Origin: a virus
Direction: 5' to 3' (one strand)
IMG/VR virus record: IMGVR_UViG_3300000115_000163
Location: 5-25,983 of that record
Length of the DNA stretch: 25,979 nt
Each line of letters opens with the position of its first letter. Positions within the stretch are counted from its first letter, which is position 1. This document shows, one piece after another, positions 7,304 to 15,421 of the stretch. The notes below the pieces were generated by a model. It was not told where the DNA came from. It saw only the letters and a list, made by a program, of their open reading frames with translations, and ran no database searches. The translations under genes were made by a program, and so were the position numbers.

Positions 7304-8059
7304 ATGGACGAAGCGAAACAATATGGACAACAAGACTTTAATTTACCACATGACGTGGTAACACTTCCCTCGCAGGGTAAGTTTTATAAAAACAAAAAAA
7401 AGAGTCTTAAAATTGGATATCTGACAGCTCAGGATGAAAATATTTTGGTATCTGCCGGAAACGGTAAAAATCCAAACATTATAAATGATTTAGTTAAAAA
7501 TAAGATATATGAACCAGACATTAAGGTTAATGACTTATTAGAAGGTGATTTAGAAGCTATTTTAATATTTTTGAGAAACACAGCGTTTGGTCCCGATTAT
7601 AATTTTACATTAAGAGACCCTAAAACTAATAATTCATTTGAACATACGGTTCGTCTCGATGAGCTAAATTTCAAAAAACTTGAAAAAGAACCCGAAGAAG
7701 ACGGGACATTTACATTTAAACTACCTAAGTCAGGAAATATGGTAAAATGTAAACTACTTACGGTAGGAGAAGTACAGGAACTTAACGATATGTTAGAGAA
7801 GTACCCAAACAATGTTACGGCCCCCATAGTAACCAATAGGTTATCAAAACAAATAGTAAGTGTAGACAACAACACCGATAGAGAGTTTATAACAAGCTTC
7901 GTCATAAAATTACCAATTATGGATTCTAAATTCATAAGAAATAGCCTTTCTAATTCGGAACCAAAATTAGACTTAGAAAGGAGTTTAAACGCCCCGTCAG
8001 GAGAAGAGTTGACAGTTAGAGTCACCTTTGGGGTGGAGTTTTTTCGGCCTTTCTTCTGA
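7304..8059 (+). CDS. 26: Baseplate hub / tail-assembly protein, T4 gp26-like, 251 aa
   Basis: The N-terminus has DVVTLPSQGKFYKNK (residues 17-31), the LPS-x-G-x-x-Y signature of the gp26-type baseplate protein family. It is followed by IGYLTAQDENILVS and by LLEGDLEAILIFLRNTAFGP then DYNFTLRDP, matching the family pattern of a helix ending in fLR, then G-x-x-Y. Gp26 belongs to the T4 baseplate hub assembly group. The gene sits between the tail tube and the tape measure, where many phages keep tail-assembly chaperones. It ends EFFRPFF at 8059. A second open frame begins in the overlap and continues to 8231, so the full product may be a frameshift fusion (see the entry at 8028). Family confidence is moderate. 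Confidence 0.65.
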   Translation: MDEAKQYGQQDFNLPHDVVTLPSQGKFYKNKKKSLKIGYLTAQDENILVSAGNGKNPNIINDLVKNKIYEPDIKVNDLLEGDLEAILIFLRNTAFGPDYNFTLRDPKTNNSFEHTVRLDELNFKKLEKEPEEDGTFTFKLPKSGNMVKCKLLTVGEVQELNDMLEKYPNNVTAPIVTNRLSKQIVSVDNNTDREFITSFVIKLPIMDSKFIRNSLSNSEPKLDLERSLNAPSGEELTVRVTFGVEFFRPFF

Positions 8060-8231
8060 ATCTAGGGTATCTGTGCTTGATGAAATATATTACTTAACTC
8101 GTCATGCAAATTTTTCTTATAACGACTTAATTAATATGCCTACATACGAAAGAAAATACTTTATAGGAAAGTTAGTTGAGGAATTTGATAAACGAAAACA
8201 ACAGTCCGAAAAAGTAAAATCTAAAAGATAA
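8028..8231 (+). CDS. C-terminal extension frame of the gp26-like gene (likely +1 frameshift product)
   Basis: This frame is open from 8013 to TAA 8229-8231. It has no ATG until 8136; the only early candidate is TTG at 8028. Its protein part runs SSESRVSVLDEIYYLTRHAN then FSYNDLINMPTYERKYFIGK, followed by a charged helix LVEEFDKRKQQSEKVKSKR. It resembles the helical tail (F-s-y-x-d-l-x-x-M-P-x-x-x-R-x-x-F-I-x-x-L) that I associate with T4-like tail-assembly proteins next to gp26. The overlap contains six T followed by C and G (8039-8046). A ribosome decoding TTT at 8042-8044 could slip forward one base to TTC, with the rare CGG codon waiting. The fusion would be about 308 aa. Alternatives are initiation at TTG 8028 or a one-base error in the T-run. 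Confidence 0.55.
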   Translation: MGWSFFGLSSESRVSVLDEIYYLTRHANFSYNDLINMPTYERKYFIGKLVEEFDKRKQQSEKVKSKR

Positions 8232-8252
8232 GTATTTATAATATAATACTTA
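8229..8252 (+). promoter_or_regulatory. Hairpin carrying TATTTATA before the tape-measure gene
   Basis: TAAGTATT and AATACTTA form an 8-base-pair stem with an 8-base loop. TATTTATA at 8233-8240 spans the left arm and loop. The structure ends three bases before the ATG at 8256. It may be a late promoter core, a translation-modulating hairpin, or both. The gap to the previous stop is 24 bases. Confidence 0.35.
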
Positions 8253-8255
8253 ATA

Positions 8256-10349
8256 ATGGCTAACAAAATTGGAGAAGCGGCAGATAACGCTAAAAACGCG
8301 ATAAACGATATTAGTAAAGGTATGGACGGCTTAAATAAAGCCGCCGGACTTTTAGATACAACGGTATTAAATATAACCTCAAGTTTAGCGAGGATGATTA
8401 TGCCGACATCAGTAATAGAAGATACTGCTAAATTACAAGAACTAACATTTAATCTAACTACTAAGTCCATGGGACAAACTAGTGCGATTGGTAATGCGTT
8501 AATGACCACTATGGCTGAAGCCACATTTGAAACTACTAAATTTGGAGTTGGATTAGAAGAGAACTTAATTTTAATACAACAAATAAATGATGTAATGGGG
8601 GTTAATACTTTACTATCTTCTGAGCAAGTTGAAAATATGCAACTCTTAGCACGTAACGCTGGACTTACATCTGCTGAGATAGTCCCAATTGTTGAAGGAT
8701 TTAGAAATATTGGTGTAGGTACATCAGATGCAATCTCAAAAATTAGTGACATGCAAAAACAAGCCAGGGATTATGGTATTAATGTTGGTAAGTTTATGAA
8801 AGATATAGGTAGTAACATAAAAATGTTATCTAGTTACAATTTTAAAGATGGTGTAGAAGGATTTTCTCGTATGGTGGCGAAGGCACAAGCGTTAAGGATG
8901 GACGTATCCCAAACGTTTTCACTTTCTGAAAAGTTACTTGACCCTGAAACGGCAATAGAAACTGCAGCCGGATTTCAGATGTTGGGAGGTGCTGTAGGAG
9001 ATTTAGGTGACCCATTTAAATTACTACATTTAGCTCAGACAGACACTGAAGGATTGATGGATGCGGTTGTTGGTATGGCTGAAAGTGCTGCAGTATTTAA
9101 TGAGGAAACTGGTGAGTTTGATATACCTGTTACGGAAATGTATCGACTAAGAGAGGCTGCTAATTTAGCTGGAATGTCCTACCAAGATATGACTCAAACC
9201 GCATTTAAAGCCGCTGAAAGAACAAAAAAATTAGATATGTTGGGAACGGCCACAGTTCCTGAAGAGTTTAAAGAACTAGTTGCAAATATGAGTACAATTG
9301 AGGGAGGTGACTTAAAAGTGTCCATACCTACTTTTGATGAGGCGACTAAAAAGATGATTCCCGCAATTAAATCGGCAGCAGATTTAAATCAAGATGATTT
9401 TAAGGCGTTAAAAGAGCAACAAAGTAAGAATGAAATGAGCGATAGAGAAATCGCTATGGAACAACTTACAGCACTTCAAGAAATTGCGGGGGCCAATCAA
9501 AGCGCTAAGGCGGCAACTACTTTAGTGGGTGTAAAAACTGATGGAGTGATTGATGCTTTAGGTGGTTTAGATGCTTACGCTGAAGTTGTTAGGGAAGGTT
9601 TAGACGCCTCTATTAATGAAGAAAATTTAAAAATTTATGGAAACGCGTTAACTCAGAATATCGCTGAAGGATTTCAAGATGAAGAAGCAAGAAAACATTT
9701 TAAAAATGCCGCATTTAACATTTCATCTACATTTGGAACCGCGATTGAGACGTCACTTATAGATATGAATGATAAGTTACCCGAAACTAACTTAATGAAA
9801 GATTCTGGTCTTAGTGTTGAGGATTTTATAACCGCAGCATATCAATCAACTGAGAGTGGACTTACAGAATTTAAAACTAAAATGGAAGGTTTAATACCTG
9901 ATAGTGTTTTAGCTCAACTTACTACAGCCAAAACACTATTTGGTAATTTTAGTGATATAGTTGGTGATTTAGCTACAAATGCTGCTATGTTTTTGGGTGA
10001 AAATATAGACGATGCGGCTGCCGGAACACCTGACACATCTGCAGACACAACCTCACCTGTGAATCAGGATTTTATTTCTAGACCTGGAATGCCCGTTCAA
10101 AGATTCTTGAAAGATGATATAATAATTGGTGGAACTAGTTTATTAGAAAATATGGACGACACCGGCAATAATGTTAATGGTGAAATTAATCTAAATGTGG
10201 GTGGTAAAATAGATTTATCGGTTGACGGAAGAAATCTCCCACAAAACATATCATCTGAACAATTGGCAAATGAAATTGTTAATAACCCTACTTTTACAAG
10301 TAAACTAATGACAATACTTACCGATTCTAATAATACATATTCCGCTTAA
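8256..10349 (+). CDS. Tail tape-measure protein candidate (T4 gp29 counterpart), 697 aa
   Basis: A long, mostly helical, alanine/methionine-rich soluble protein with no signal peptide. Helical segments run through most of the length, for example NAKNAINDISKGMDGLNKAA, EQVENMQLLARNAGLTSAEI and FSRMVAKAQALRMDVSQ. The end (NLNVGGKIDLSVDGRNLPQ then SEQLANEIVNNPTFTSKLM) is a pattern I associate with tape-measure C-termini in this phage group. The position fits exactly: after tube and tail-assembly genes and before baseplate tube-initiator genes. T4 gp29 is 590 aa. At about 1.5 angstrom per helical residue, 697 residues suggest a tail near 100 nm, which is a rough inference. No hydrolase domain was seen. 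Confidence 0.7.
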   Translation: MANKIGEAADNAKNAINDISKGMDGLNKAAGLLDTTVLNITSSLARMIMPTSVIEDTAKLQELTFNLTTKSMGQTSAIGNALMTTMAEATFETTKFGVGLEENLILIQQINDVMGVNTLLSSEQVENMQLLARNAGLTSAEIVPIVEGFRNIGVGTSDAISKISDMQKQARDYGINVGKFMKDIGSNIKMLSSYNFKDGVEGFSRMVAKAQALRMDVSQTFSLSEKLLDPETAIETAAGFQMLGGAVGDLGDPFKLLHLAQTDTEGLMDAVVGMAESAAVFNEETGEFDIPVTEMYRLREAANLAGMSYQDMTQTAFKAAERTKKLDMLGTATVPEEFKELVANMSTIEGGDLKVSIPTFDEATKKMIPAIKSAADLNQDDFKALKEQQSKNEMSDREIAMEQLTALQEIAGANQSAKAATTLVGVKTDGVIDALGGLDAYAEVVREGLDASINEENLKIYGNALTQNIAEGFQDEEARKHFKNAAFNISSTFGTAIETSLIDMNDKLPETNLMKDSGLSVEDFITAAYQSTESGLTEFKTKMEGLIPDSVLAQLTTAKTLFGNFSDIVGDLATNAAMFLGENIDDAAAGTPDTSADTTSPVNQDFISRPGMPVQRFLKDDIIIGGTSLLENMDDTGNNVNGEINLNVGGKIDLSVDGRNLPQNISSEQLANEIVNNPTFTSKLMTILTDSNNTYSA

Positions 10350-10361
10350 AAATGAATATTT

Positions 10362-10385
10362 AATCTATTTATATAAAAATAGATT
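10362..10385 (+). promoter_or_regulatory. Hairpin carrying TATTTATA before the 1571-aa baseplate gene
   Basis: AATCTATTT and AAATAGATT pair perfectly over 9 bases around the loop ATATAA. TATTTATA is at 10366-10373. The right arm ends three bases before ATG 10389, just as in the hairpin before the tape-measure gene. Role unknown: late promoter core, or an mRNA hairpin near the start codon. Confidence 0.35.
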
Positions 10386-10388
10386 CGT

Positions 10389-13300
10389 ATGGCGAACCAA
10401 TCAAATAGTCAATTAACGTTTAGCGCTACTGAAGGTTTTAGAAAAAAACTTTTAGTAAGGAATTTAGAACCATATGCTGAAGGTTATAAAGGTAATGATT
10501 CACCGGGTAATTCGGAGTTCTCAATTAACGATGTTGCAGTTTTAGATGCCATTAGAATCGAAGAGTCTCAAGTAACTGACCAAGCACAAAAAAGAGCGTT
10601 TATACAAAATCAATATGGACCTGAAGGTGGATTCAATGATTTAATAAACATTAGAGATATAGAAAGAAAAATAGAACAACGAGAGACGTACTATACGTTT
10701 GTTGCTTCAACGTACAACTCACTTACTCTACTGACAACTTTAGACCCTATGGGTTCCAACGGAAGACTAGCACAAGATTCTACATTAGCTCAAATAGCAG
10801 GAAACCAACTAAAAACACAATTTCAATTTAGAGTTGCGGAAGAAACCTATCAACAAACACTTGGTAGGGTAAATATACTTGATGCGTTAGGAGACCCTTT
10901 TGATGTGTTAGCCATTGCGACTGGAAATGAACAATTAATTGAAAGTGACTGGAAAATTTCTGTCCCAAATAACATAGTAGGTAAAGGTTTAGATTTTATA
11001 AGTAGAATTTCTGGAATATACTCACCATACTCATGGATACCAGGAAGTTATTTTGGTGAAGTGGCTCAACAATCTAGTATTAATCAGGCTTCAGGTAATA
11101 AAGGTGAATTCAGTAGTAGAGGTACATTACTTCCACAAGCCAATAAAAAGTCGTCTGACACATTCATATCAAATACAGGTAGGGGACAAACTAAAAGATT
11201 ATTTAAGAGTATATCATTAAATGTTTTTGCACCTGACTATACCGAAAATAGTAGAAGTTTTGGGTTACGAGCTCCCGCCGGAAATTACTACGTAGGGAGT
11301 AAAGAACAAGAATTAACTGATATGGTCGCTCCGGCAGGTGAATTACCCACAGACCAATTTGGTAATAAGGTAAGAACCGCAGTAAGGGGGTATGGTGAAA
11401 TTGCCAAATTATATGAAACCAAAGACGGACCAAACGATTTTAAATTTGGATTAAACGGAAGTAAATTTTTAAGGTCTAACACCAAAACCAATAGTAATTA
11501 TGACGCACCTAGACTACAAGGAGGTTTTACTTGGACAAGTACAGACAGTGATGATGCCGCCGGTAGATTTGTAAGTGAGGGTGGAGGATTAGAGTCTATG
11601 GACGTTAATTTTAAACAGGCGGTTCAATCTAGTTGGGAGGGTACTGTTTCAACACAATATACCTTTACTCAAGGGTCTATATTAGACGACACACAAAGGT
11701 TAGTTTACGCGGCAGACCAATTAAAGGGGGATGCTAGATTACAACACGTTGGTAATGCGATTAATCAAGTTTCTAAAGTTTTTAATGACGGAACTAGAGA
11801 GATGACTAAAGGTTCAAGGGTTTATAAATATGAGGACCAATCAACAGGAGAAATAAAAGGAATAGAGTATTGTAGAGTTTTCACTAAAGATATACCGTAC
11901 TTTAGTAACGATGAATTACAAAAAAGTGAGGGTATAACAACAAAAAATAGAAAATTCACATATTCAGTACTGGATAATACCTATAATTTAAATATCGCAC
12001 CTTGGAGAGGTAATGAATCGACTAATATCCAAGACGGAAAGGTAAAAAAGTACATGTTTTCGATAGAAAATTTAGCTTGGAGAACATCCTCTAAACCTGG
12101 TTTTACAGTACAAGATTTACCTTCATGTGAAAGAGGTCCGAACGGTGGTAGAATTATGTGGTTCCCACCATATGATATGAAAGTAAGTGAACAAAATAGT
12201 GCTGACTGGACTACAAATCAATTTTTAGGAAGACCTGAACCCATTTACACATATAATTACACGACTAGACAGGGTAATTTAAACTGGAAGATAGTTGTTG
12301 ACCACCCATCAATATTGAACGCTATAGTCGATAAAGAATTAGACGGGAAAGACAACCAAAAGATAAATGATATTGTTGATTCATTCTTTGCAGGATGTAG
12401 AAAATATGATATTTACGAATTAGCTCAGAGGTTTCCTCAGTTTACTCTTAAAGATATATATGATATTGTGACTACAACACAAAATGTCACTGACTATGAA
12501 TATTTTCAAAATGAAATACAAAGCACTCAGATAACAACCACAGAGCCCGTCATTGAAGAATATACACCCATAATAACTACAAATGATTATAGTTATTCGT
12601 TCTACTTTGACAATGATGTTCCTGGCCCCCAAAACGCAAACTCAACCACCACCGAAGAGTCTTACTCGTCTAATTTATCCGCATATATTCTTAATCAAGC
12701 GAATTATTATACATACGCCGATGAGGACCAAAAAGAACCTACTGGAGTATTCTTCCAAGAAAATATTTTTAATATTGAACAAAAAACAAAAGAATTATGT
12801 GTTAAAATAAAAGAAGCGATTGATAAGGGAGCTATAGTTAATATAAAATTAGAGGGTTCCGCCTCTTCACCTAATAGTGATGCGTACAATTTATCCTTAA
12901 GTAAAAGAAGGGTAGACTCAGTAAAAAAATATATTTTAAGTTTTTCAGATTTAGACAAGCATCAAGATAAGTTAAATATTATTGAAGTGACCGTAGGTGA
13001 AAACACAAATATTAATGGTGTTTCGTGTAGTGAAGAATTAACAGGAGCTGACAAAATATATTCCACAGCAGCTATGGGGTGTAGAGCGGTTTCCTTTGCC
13101 ACTACAATTGAGGAAATTCCACCAGAACCCAATCCACAAGACTTAGAGCCTATTATTGAAGAAACAATTATAACTGAAACCGTTACAGGTAAGACGGAAG
13201 TTCAAAGACAAATAGAAGCCAAAGAAGTGAGAGAAAAAAGAAATGTTGCTAAGATAATAGTCAAAAAATTACTAACCGAGTGCGACTACTTCAACAAAAT

Positions 13301-15104
13301 GAAAGAGGACTCACCACAAGTATATCAAGGAATAAAAGATAAACTTAGTTTTTTTCATCCGACATTTCACTCAATAACACCTGAAGGACTAAACTCACGT
13401 CTTACTTTTTTACAACAATGTTTAAGACCCGGAGACACAATACCGGTAATAGGTGAAGACGGTAAACCTAGACAGGGAGATATAAAAAATACTGCGTTTG
13501 GTTCACCACCTATTTGTATATTAAGAATAGGTGATTTTTATCATACTAAAATTGTTATACAACAAATGAGTATTAATTATGAACCATTAACGTTTGATTT
13601 AAATCCGGAAGGTATAGGAGTTCAACCAATGATTGCCGATATAAATATGTCATTTAATTTTATAGGGGGACAAGGTCTTAAAGAACCTGTTAGTAGATTA
13701 CAAAATGCGGTTTCATTTAATTATTTTGGTAATACTGAAATATATGATGAACGTTCAGTACCTACAGAAGATACTACAGATTTGGATAGGTCCGAGTTAG
13801 ATAAAATAGAGGCGAATAGTAACTTTACAGTTAAAGACGGGAAAGTTGAAAGGACCGAAGAGGCTGGCGAAACTATAGGACAGGTAACGTCTACAGAGGT
13901 TGAAGATTTTTTAACGGGTGATATTAACTATAAATCATTTATGAAAGATTATGTTTTAAAATCTCAGGCATATGTACAAAATGTAATTAGTTCTTTAGAA
14001 ACAATAAGCAGATTACAATCTAAGATTGGTGTGTGTTACTTCACACAAGATAGACTCTATACCAATGGAACTTCAACTGGATACCTAAGCGGTTCCGATG
14101 GATTTACTACAAGAATTTTTGGTAAACCAATTAAACTACAAGATAAAGAATCCGACCTTAAAACTAAATTAATAGAAGATATTGATAACAATTTAAATCC
14201 TTTCTTAAAGAGTCCATTTACTAATATTGACAAACAAAACTTCAAAAACAGTGATGTTAAAAAATTCAAAAAAAATCTAAAATCTTTTATTAATCTAAGG
14301 ATGGGAGTATTTCAAAGTATTTTTAACAGTAAAATTACGGACTTATTAAATGTTCAGACCGATTTTGTTAGACAAAACGATATTTCAAATTTAATTACGG
14401 CAAATACGGATGGGTATAAAAATAAAACAGGAAGTATAGATATTTTTGAACTCTCAGGTAGTAGTACTGTTGACCCATCATCATCACAGGCAAATACAAA
14501 TTTAGAAATGATTGCGGACATACAAACAGTTGCGGGAGATTTAGAGGCGTTCTATAACATTCTATTTGATGATGAACTTGGAAAATACCCAAGGAAAGAC
14601 AATCTTTATCAAGGGTTTTTATCTGAAGACTATGATACTGAACCACAAACAAGATTTTGCACTGCATCGTATTTTAACATATTAAATGACCCTGAATCTG
14701 TTAAAAAAACAATTTTAGGTGAAGAGCTTATACTTAAAGAGGATTGGGTAAAATATATAAATGAAATTCTATACGGTTTTGATGCGCTAACAATCCCTAA
14801 CACATCAGAATCACTTGACGGACAAGACCCGATAACGATTGATGGACAGTCAGGATTGGTTGACGTATATAAAGAATTAAAACGTTCGTCCGACCTAGAA
14901 ATATCTTCTTTAAAGTCTGGATTCTCTCAGAAATTTACATTGTATAATCCATTTAATTTAGAAAAAGAAAGAAACTTTACGTACATACAAAAACCACAAT
15001 CGCAGGCTGACAGCAATCAAGTGTTTTATTTTAATACAATATTTACTGATGGTATAAACTCAGGGACAGACTTAGAATTTAACGGAAAATATACATTTAA
15101 CTAA
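10389..15104 (+). CDS. Giant baseplate / tube-initiator-like protein with an inserted OmpA-like domain, 1571 aa
   Basis: Probably part of the baseplate centre on which the tail tube starts. Two conserved stretches look like the halves of a tube-like (gp48/gp54-type) domain. About residues 560-660 contain RIMWFPPYDMKVSEQNSADW and FLGRPEPIYTYNYTTRQGNL then IVVDHPSIL. About residues 990-1100 contain FFHPTFHSITPEGLNSRLTF then LQQCLRPGDTIP, SPPICILRIGDFYHTKIVI, NYEP and MIADINMSFNFIGG. Between them, at about 735-905, is an OmpA-like fold: strand SYSFYFDND, helix, strand VNIKLEGSASSP, then N-x-x-L-S-x-x-R-x-x-S-V-x-x-Y helix and a final strand GCRAVSF. OmpA-like domains bind peptidoglycan. The Asp of the usual GHTD motif is replaced by Ser, while the LSKRR arginine is kept. 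The N-terminal 500 residues and the C-terminal 400 are unrecognised. The stop overlaps the gp53 start (TAATG). Confidence 0.7.
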   Translation: MANQSNSQLTFSATEGFRKKLLVRNLEPYAEGYKGNDSPGNSEFSINDVAVLDAIRIEESQVTDQAQKRAFIQNQYGPEGGFNDLINIRDIERKIEQRETYYTFVASTYNSLTLLTTLDPMGSNGRLAQDSTLAQIAGNQLKTQFQFRVAEETYQQTLGRVNILDALGDPFDVLAIATGNEQLIESDWKISVPNNIVGKGLDFISRISGIYSPYSWIPGSYFGEVAQQSSINQASGNKGEFSSRGTLLPQANKKSSDTFISNTGRGQTKRLFKSISLNVFAPDYTENSRSFGLRAPAGNYYVGSKEQELTDMVAPAGELPTDQFGNKVRTAVRGYGEIAKLYETKDGPNDFKFGLNGSKFLRSNTKTNSNYDAPRLQGGFTWTSTDSDDAAGRFVSEGGGLESMDVNFKQAVQSSWEGTVSTQYTFTQGSILDDTQRLVYAADQLKGDARLQHVGNAINQVSKVFNDGTREMTKGSRVYKYEDQSTGEIKGIEYCRVFTKDIPYFSNDELQKSEGITTKNRKFTYSVLDNTYNLNIAPWRGNESTNIQDGKVKKYMFSIENLAWRTSSKPGFTVQDLPSCERGPNGGRIMWFPPYDMKVSEQNSADWTTNQFLGRPEPIYTYNYTTRQGNLNWKIVVDHPSILNAIVDKELDGKDNQKINDIVDSFFAGCRKYDIYELAQRFPQFTLKDIYDIVTTTQNVTDYEYFQNEIQSTQITTTEPVIEEYTPIITTNDYSYSFYFDNDVPGPQNANSTTTEESYSSNLSAYILNQANYYTYADEDQKEPTGVFFQENIFNIEQKTKELCVKIKEAIDKGAIVNIKLEGSASSPNSDAYNLSLSKRRVDSVKKYILSFSDLDKHQDKLNIIEVTVGENTNINGVSCSEELTGADKIYSTAAMGCRAVSFATTIEEIPPEPNPQDLEPIIEETIITETVTGKTEVQRQIEAKEVREKRNVAKIIVKKLLTECDYFNKMKEDSPQVYQGIKDKLSFFHPTFHSITPEGLNSRLTFLQQCLRPGDTIPVIGEDGKPRQGDIKNTAFGSPPICILRIGDFYHTKIVIQQMSINYEPLTFDLNPEGIGVQPMIADINMSFNFIGGQGLKEPVSRLQNAVSFNYFGNTEIYDERSVPTEDTTDLDRSELDKIEANSNFTVKDGKVERTEEAGETIGQVTSTEVEDFLTGDINYKSFMKDYVLKSQAYVQNVISSLETISRLQSKIGVCYFTQDRLYTNGTSTGYLSGSDGFTTRIFGKPIKLQDKESDLKTKLIEDIDNNLNPFLKSPFTNIDKQNFKNSDVKKFKKNLKSFINLRMGVFQSIFNSKITDLLNVQTDFVRQNDISNLITANTDGYKNKTGSIDIFELSGSSTVDPSSSQANTNLEMIADIQTVAGDLEAFYNILFDDELGKYPRKDNLYQGFLSEDYDTEPQTRFCTASYFNILNDPESVKKTILGEELILKEDWVKYINEILYGFDALTIPNTSESLDGQDPITIDGQSGLVDVYKELKRSSDLEISSLKSGFSQKFTLYNPFNLEKERNFTYIQKPQSQADSNQVFYFNTIFTDGINSGTDLEFNGKYTFN

Positions 15105-15421
15105 TGAGATACTACGACAGATATCAAGACTTCTTAATCAACGGAAAACAAACGGTTGTACCGTTTGTGTCATTACCTGCAAAACCCACAGATAAAAAAT
15201 TTATTTATAAAGTGACACAGAGTAGGTTAGATAAATTAAGCCAAGAATTTTATGGTACTCCTTATTTTGGTTGGTTAATATTAATGGCTAACCCAAAATA
15301 TGGTGGGTTGGAAAACAACATTAGTGACGGGTCAGTTTTAATTATACCCTTTCCTTTGGTAAATTCTTTACAAGATTATAAAAAGGCATTAGACACTCAC
15401 TTCTTCTATTATGGCAGGTAA
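15104..15421 (+). CDS. 53: Baseplate wedge protein, T4 gp53-like, 105 aa
   Basis: Gp53 is a LysM-like small protein that helps clamp the baseplate wedges around the hub. The whole protein fits: RYQDFLINGKQTVVPFVSLP at the start, TDKKFIYKVTQSRLDKLSQE, then FYGTPYFGWLILMANPKYGG (the signature stretch), ISDGSVLIIPFPLV and a terminal LQDYKKALDTHFFYYGR. T4 gp53 is longer (196 aa); this is the conserved core only. It overlaps the previous gene by one base and the next by eleven, so all three baseplate genes are translated together. T4 also keeps gene 53 next to a hub gene. Confidence 0.88.
   Translation: MRYYDRYQDFLINGKQTVVPFVSLPAKPTDKKFIYKVTQSRLDKLSQEFYGTPYFGWLILMANPKYGGLENNISDGSVLIIPFPLVNSLQDYKKALDTHFFYYGR

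Noticed and set aside
7135-7341. 68-codon plus-strand open frame across the tube terminator
   Set aside because: It overlaps the tube gene, reads through a strong terminator hairpin and overlaps the next gene; the product has no family features.
7597-8025. 142-codon minus-strand open frame
   Set aside because: Fully inside the gp26-like gene on the other strand; low-complexity Ser/Leu product.
8117-8752. 211-codon minus-strand open frame
   Set aside because: It lies antisense to the end of the gp26-like extension and the start of the tape-measure gene, has a Ser/Ile/Leu-rich shadow composition, and crosses gene boundaries. The plus-strand genes explain the sequence.
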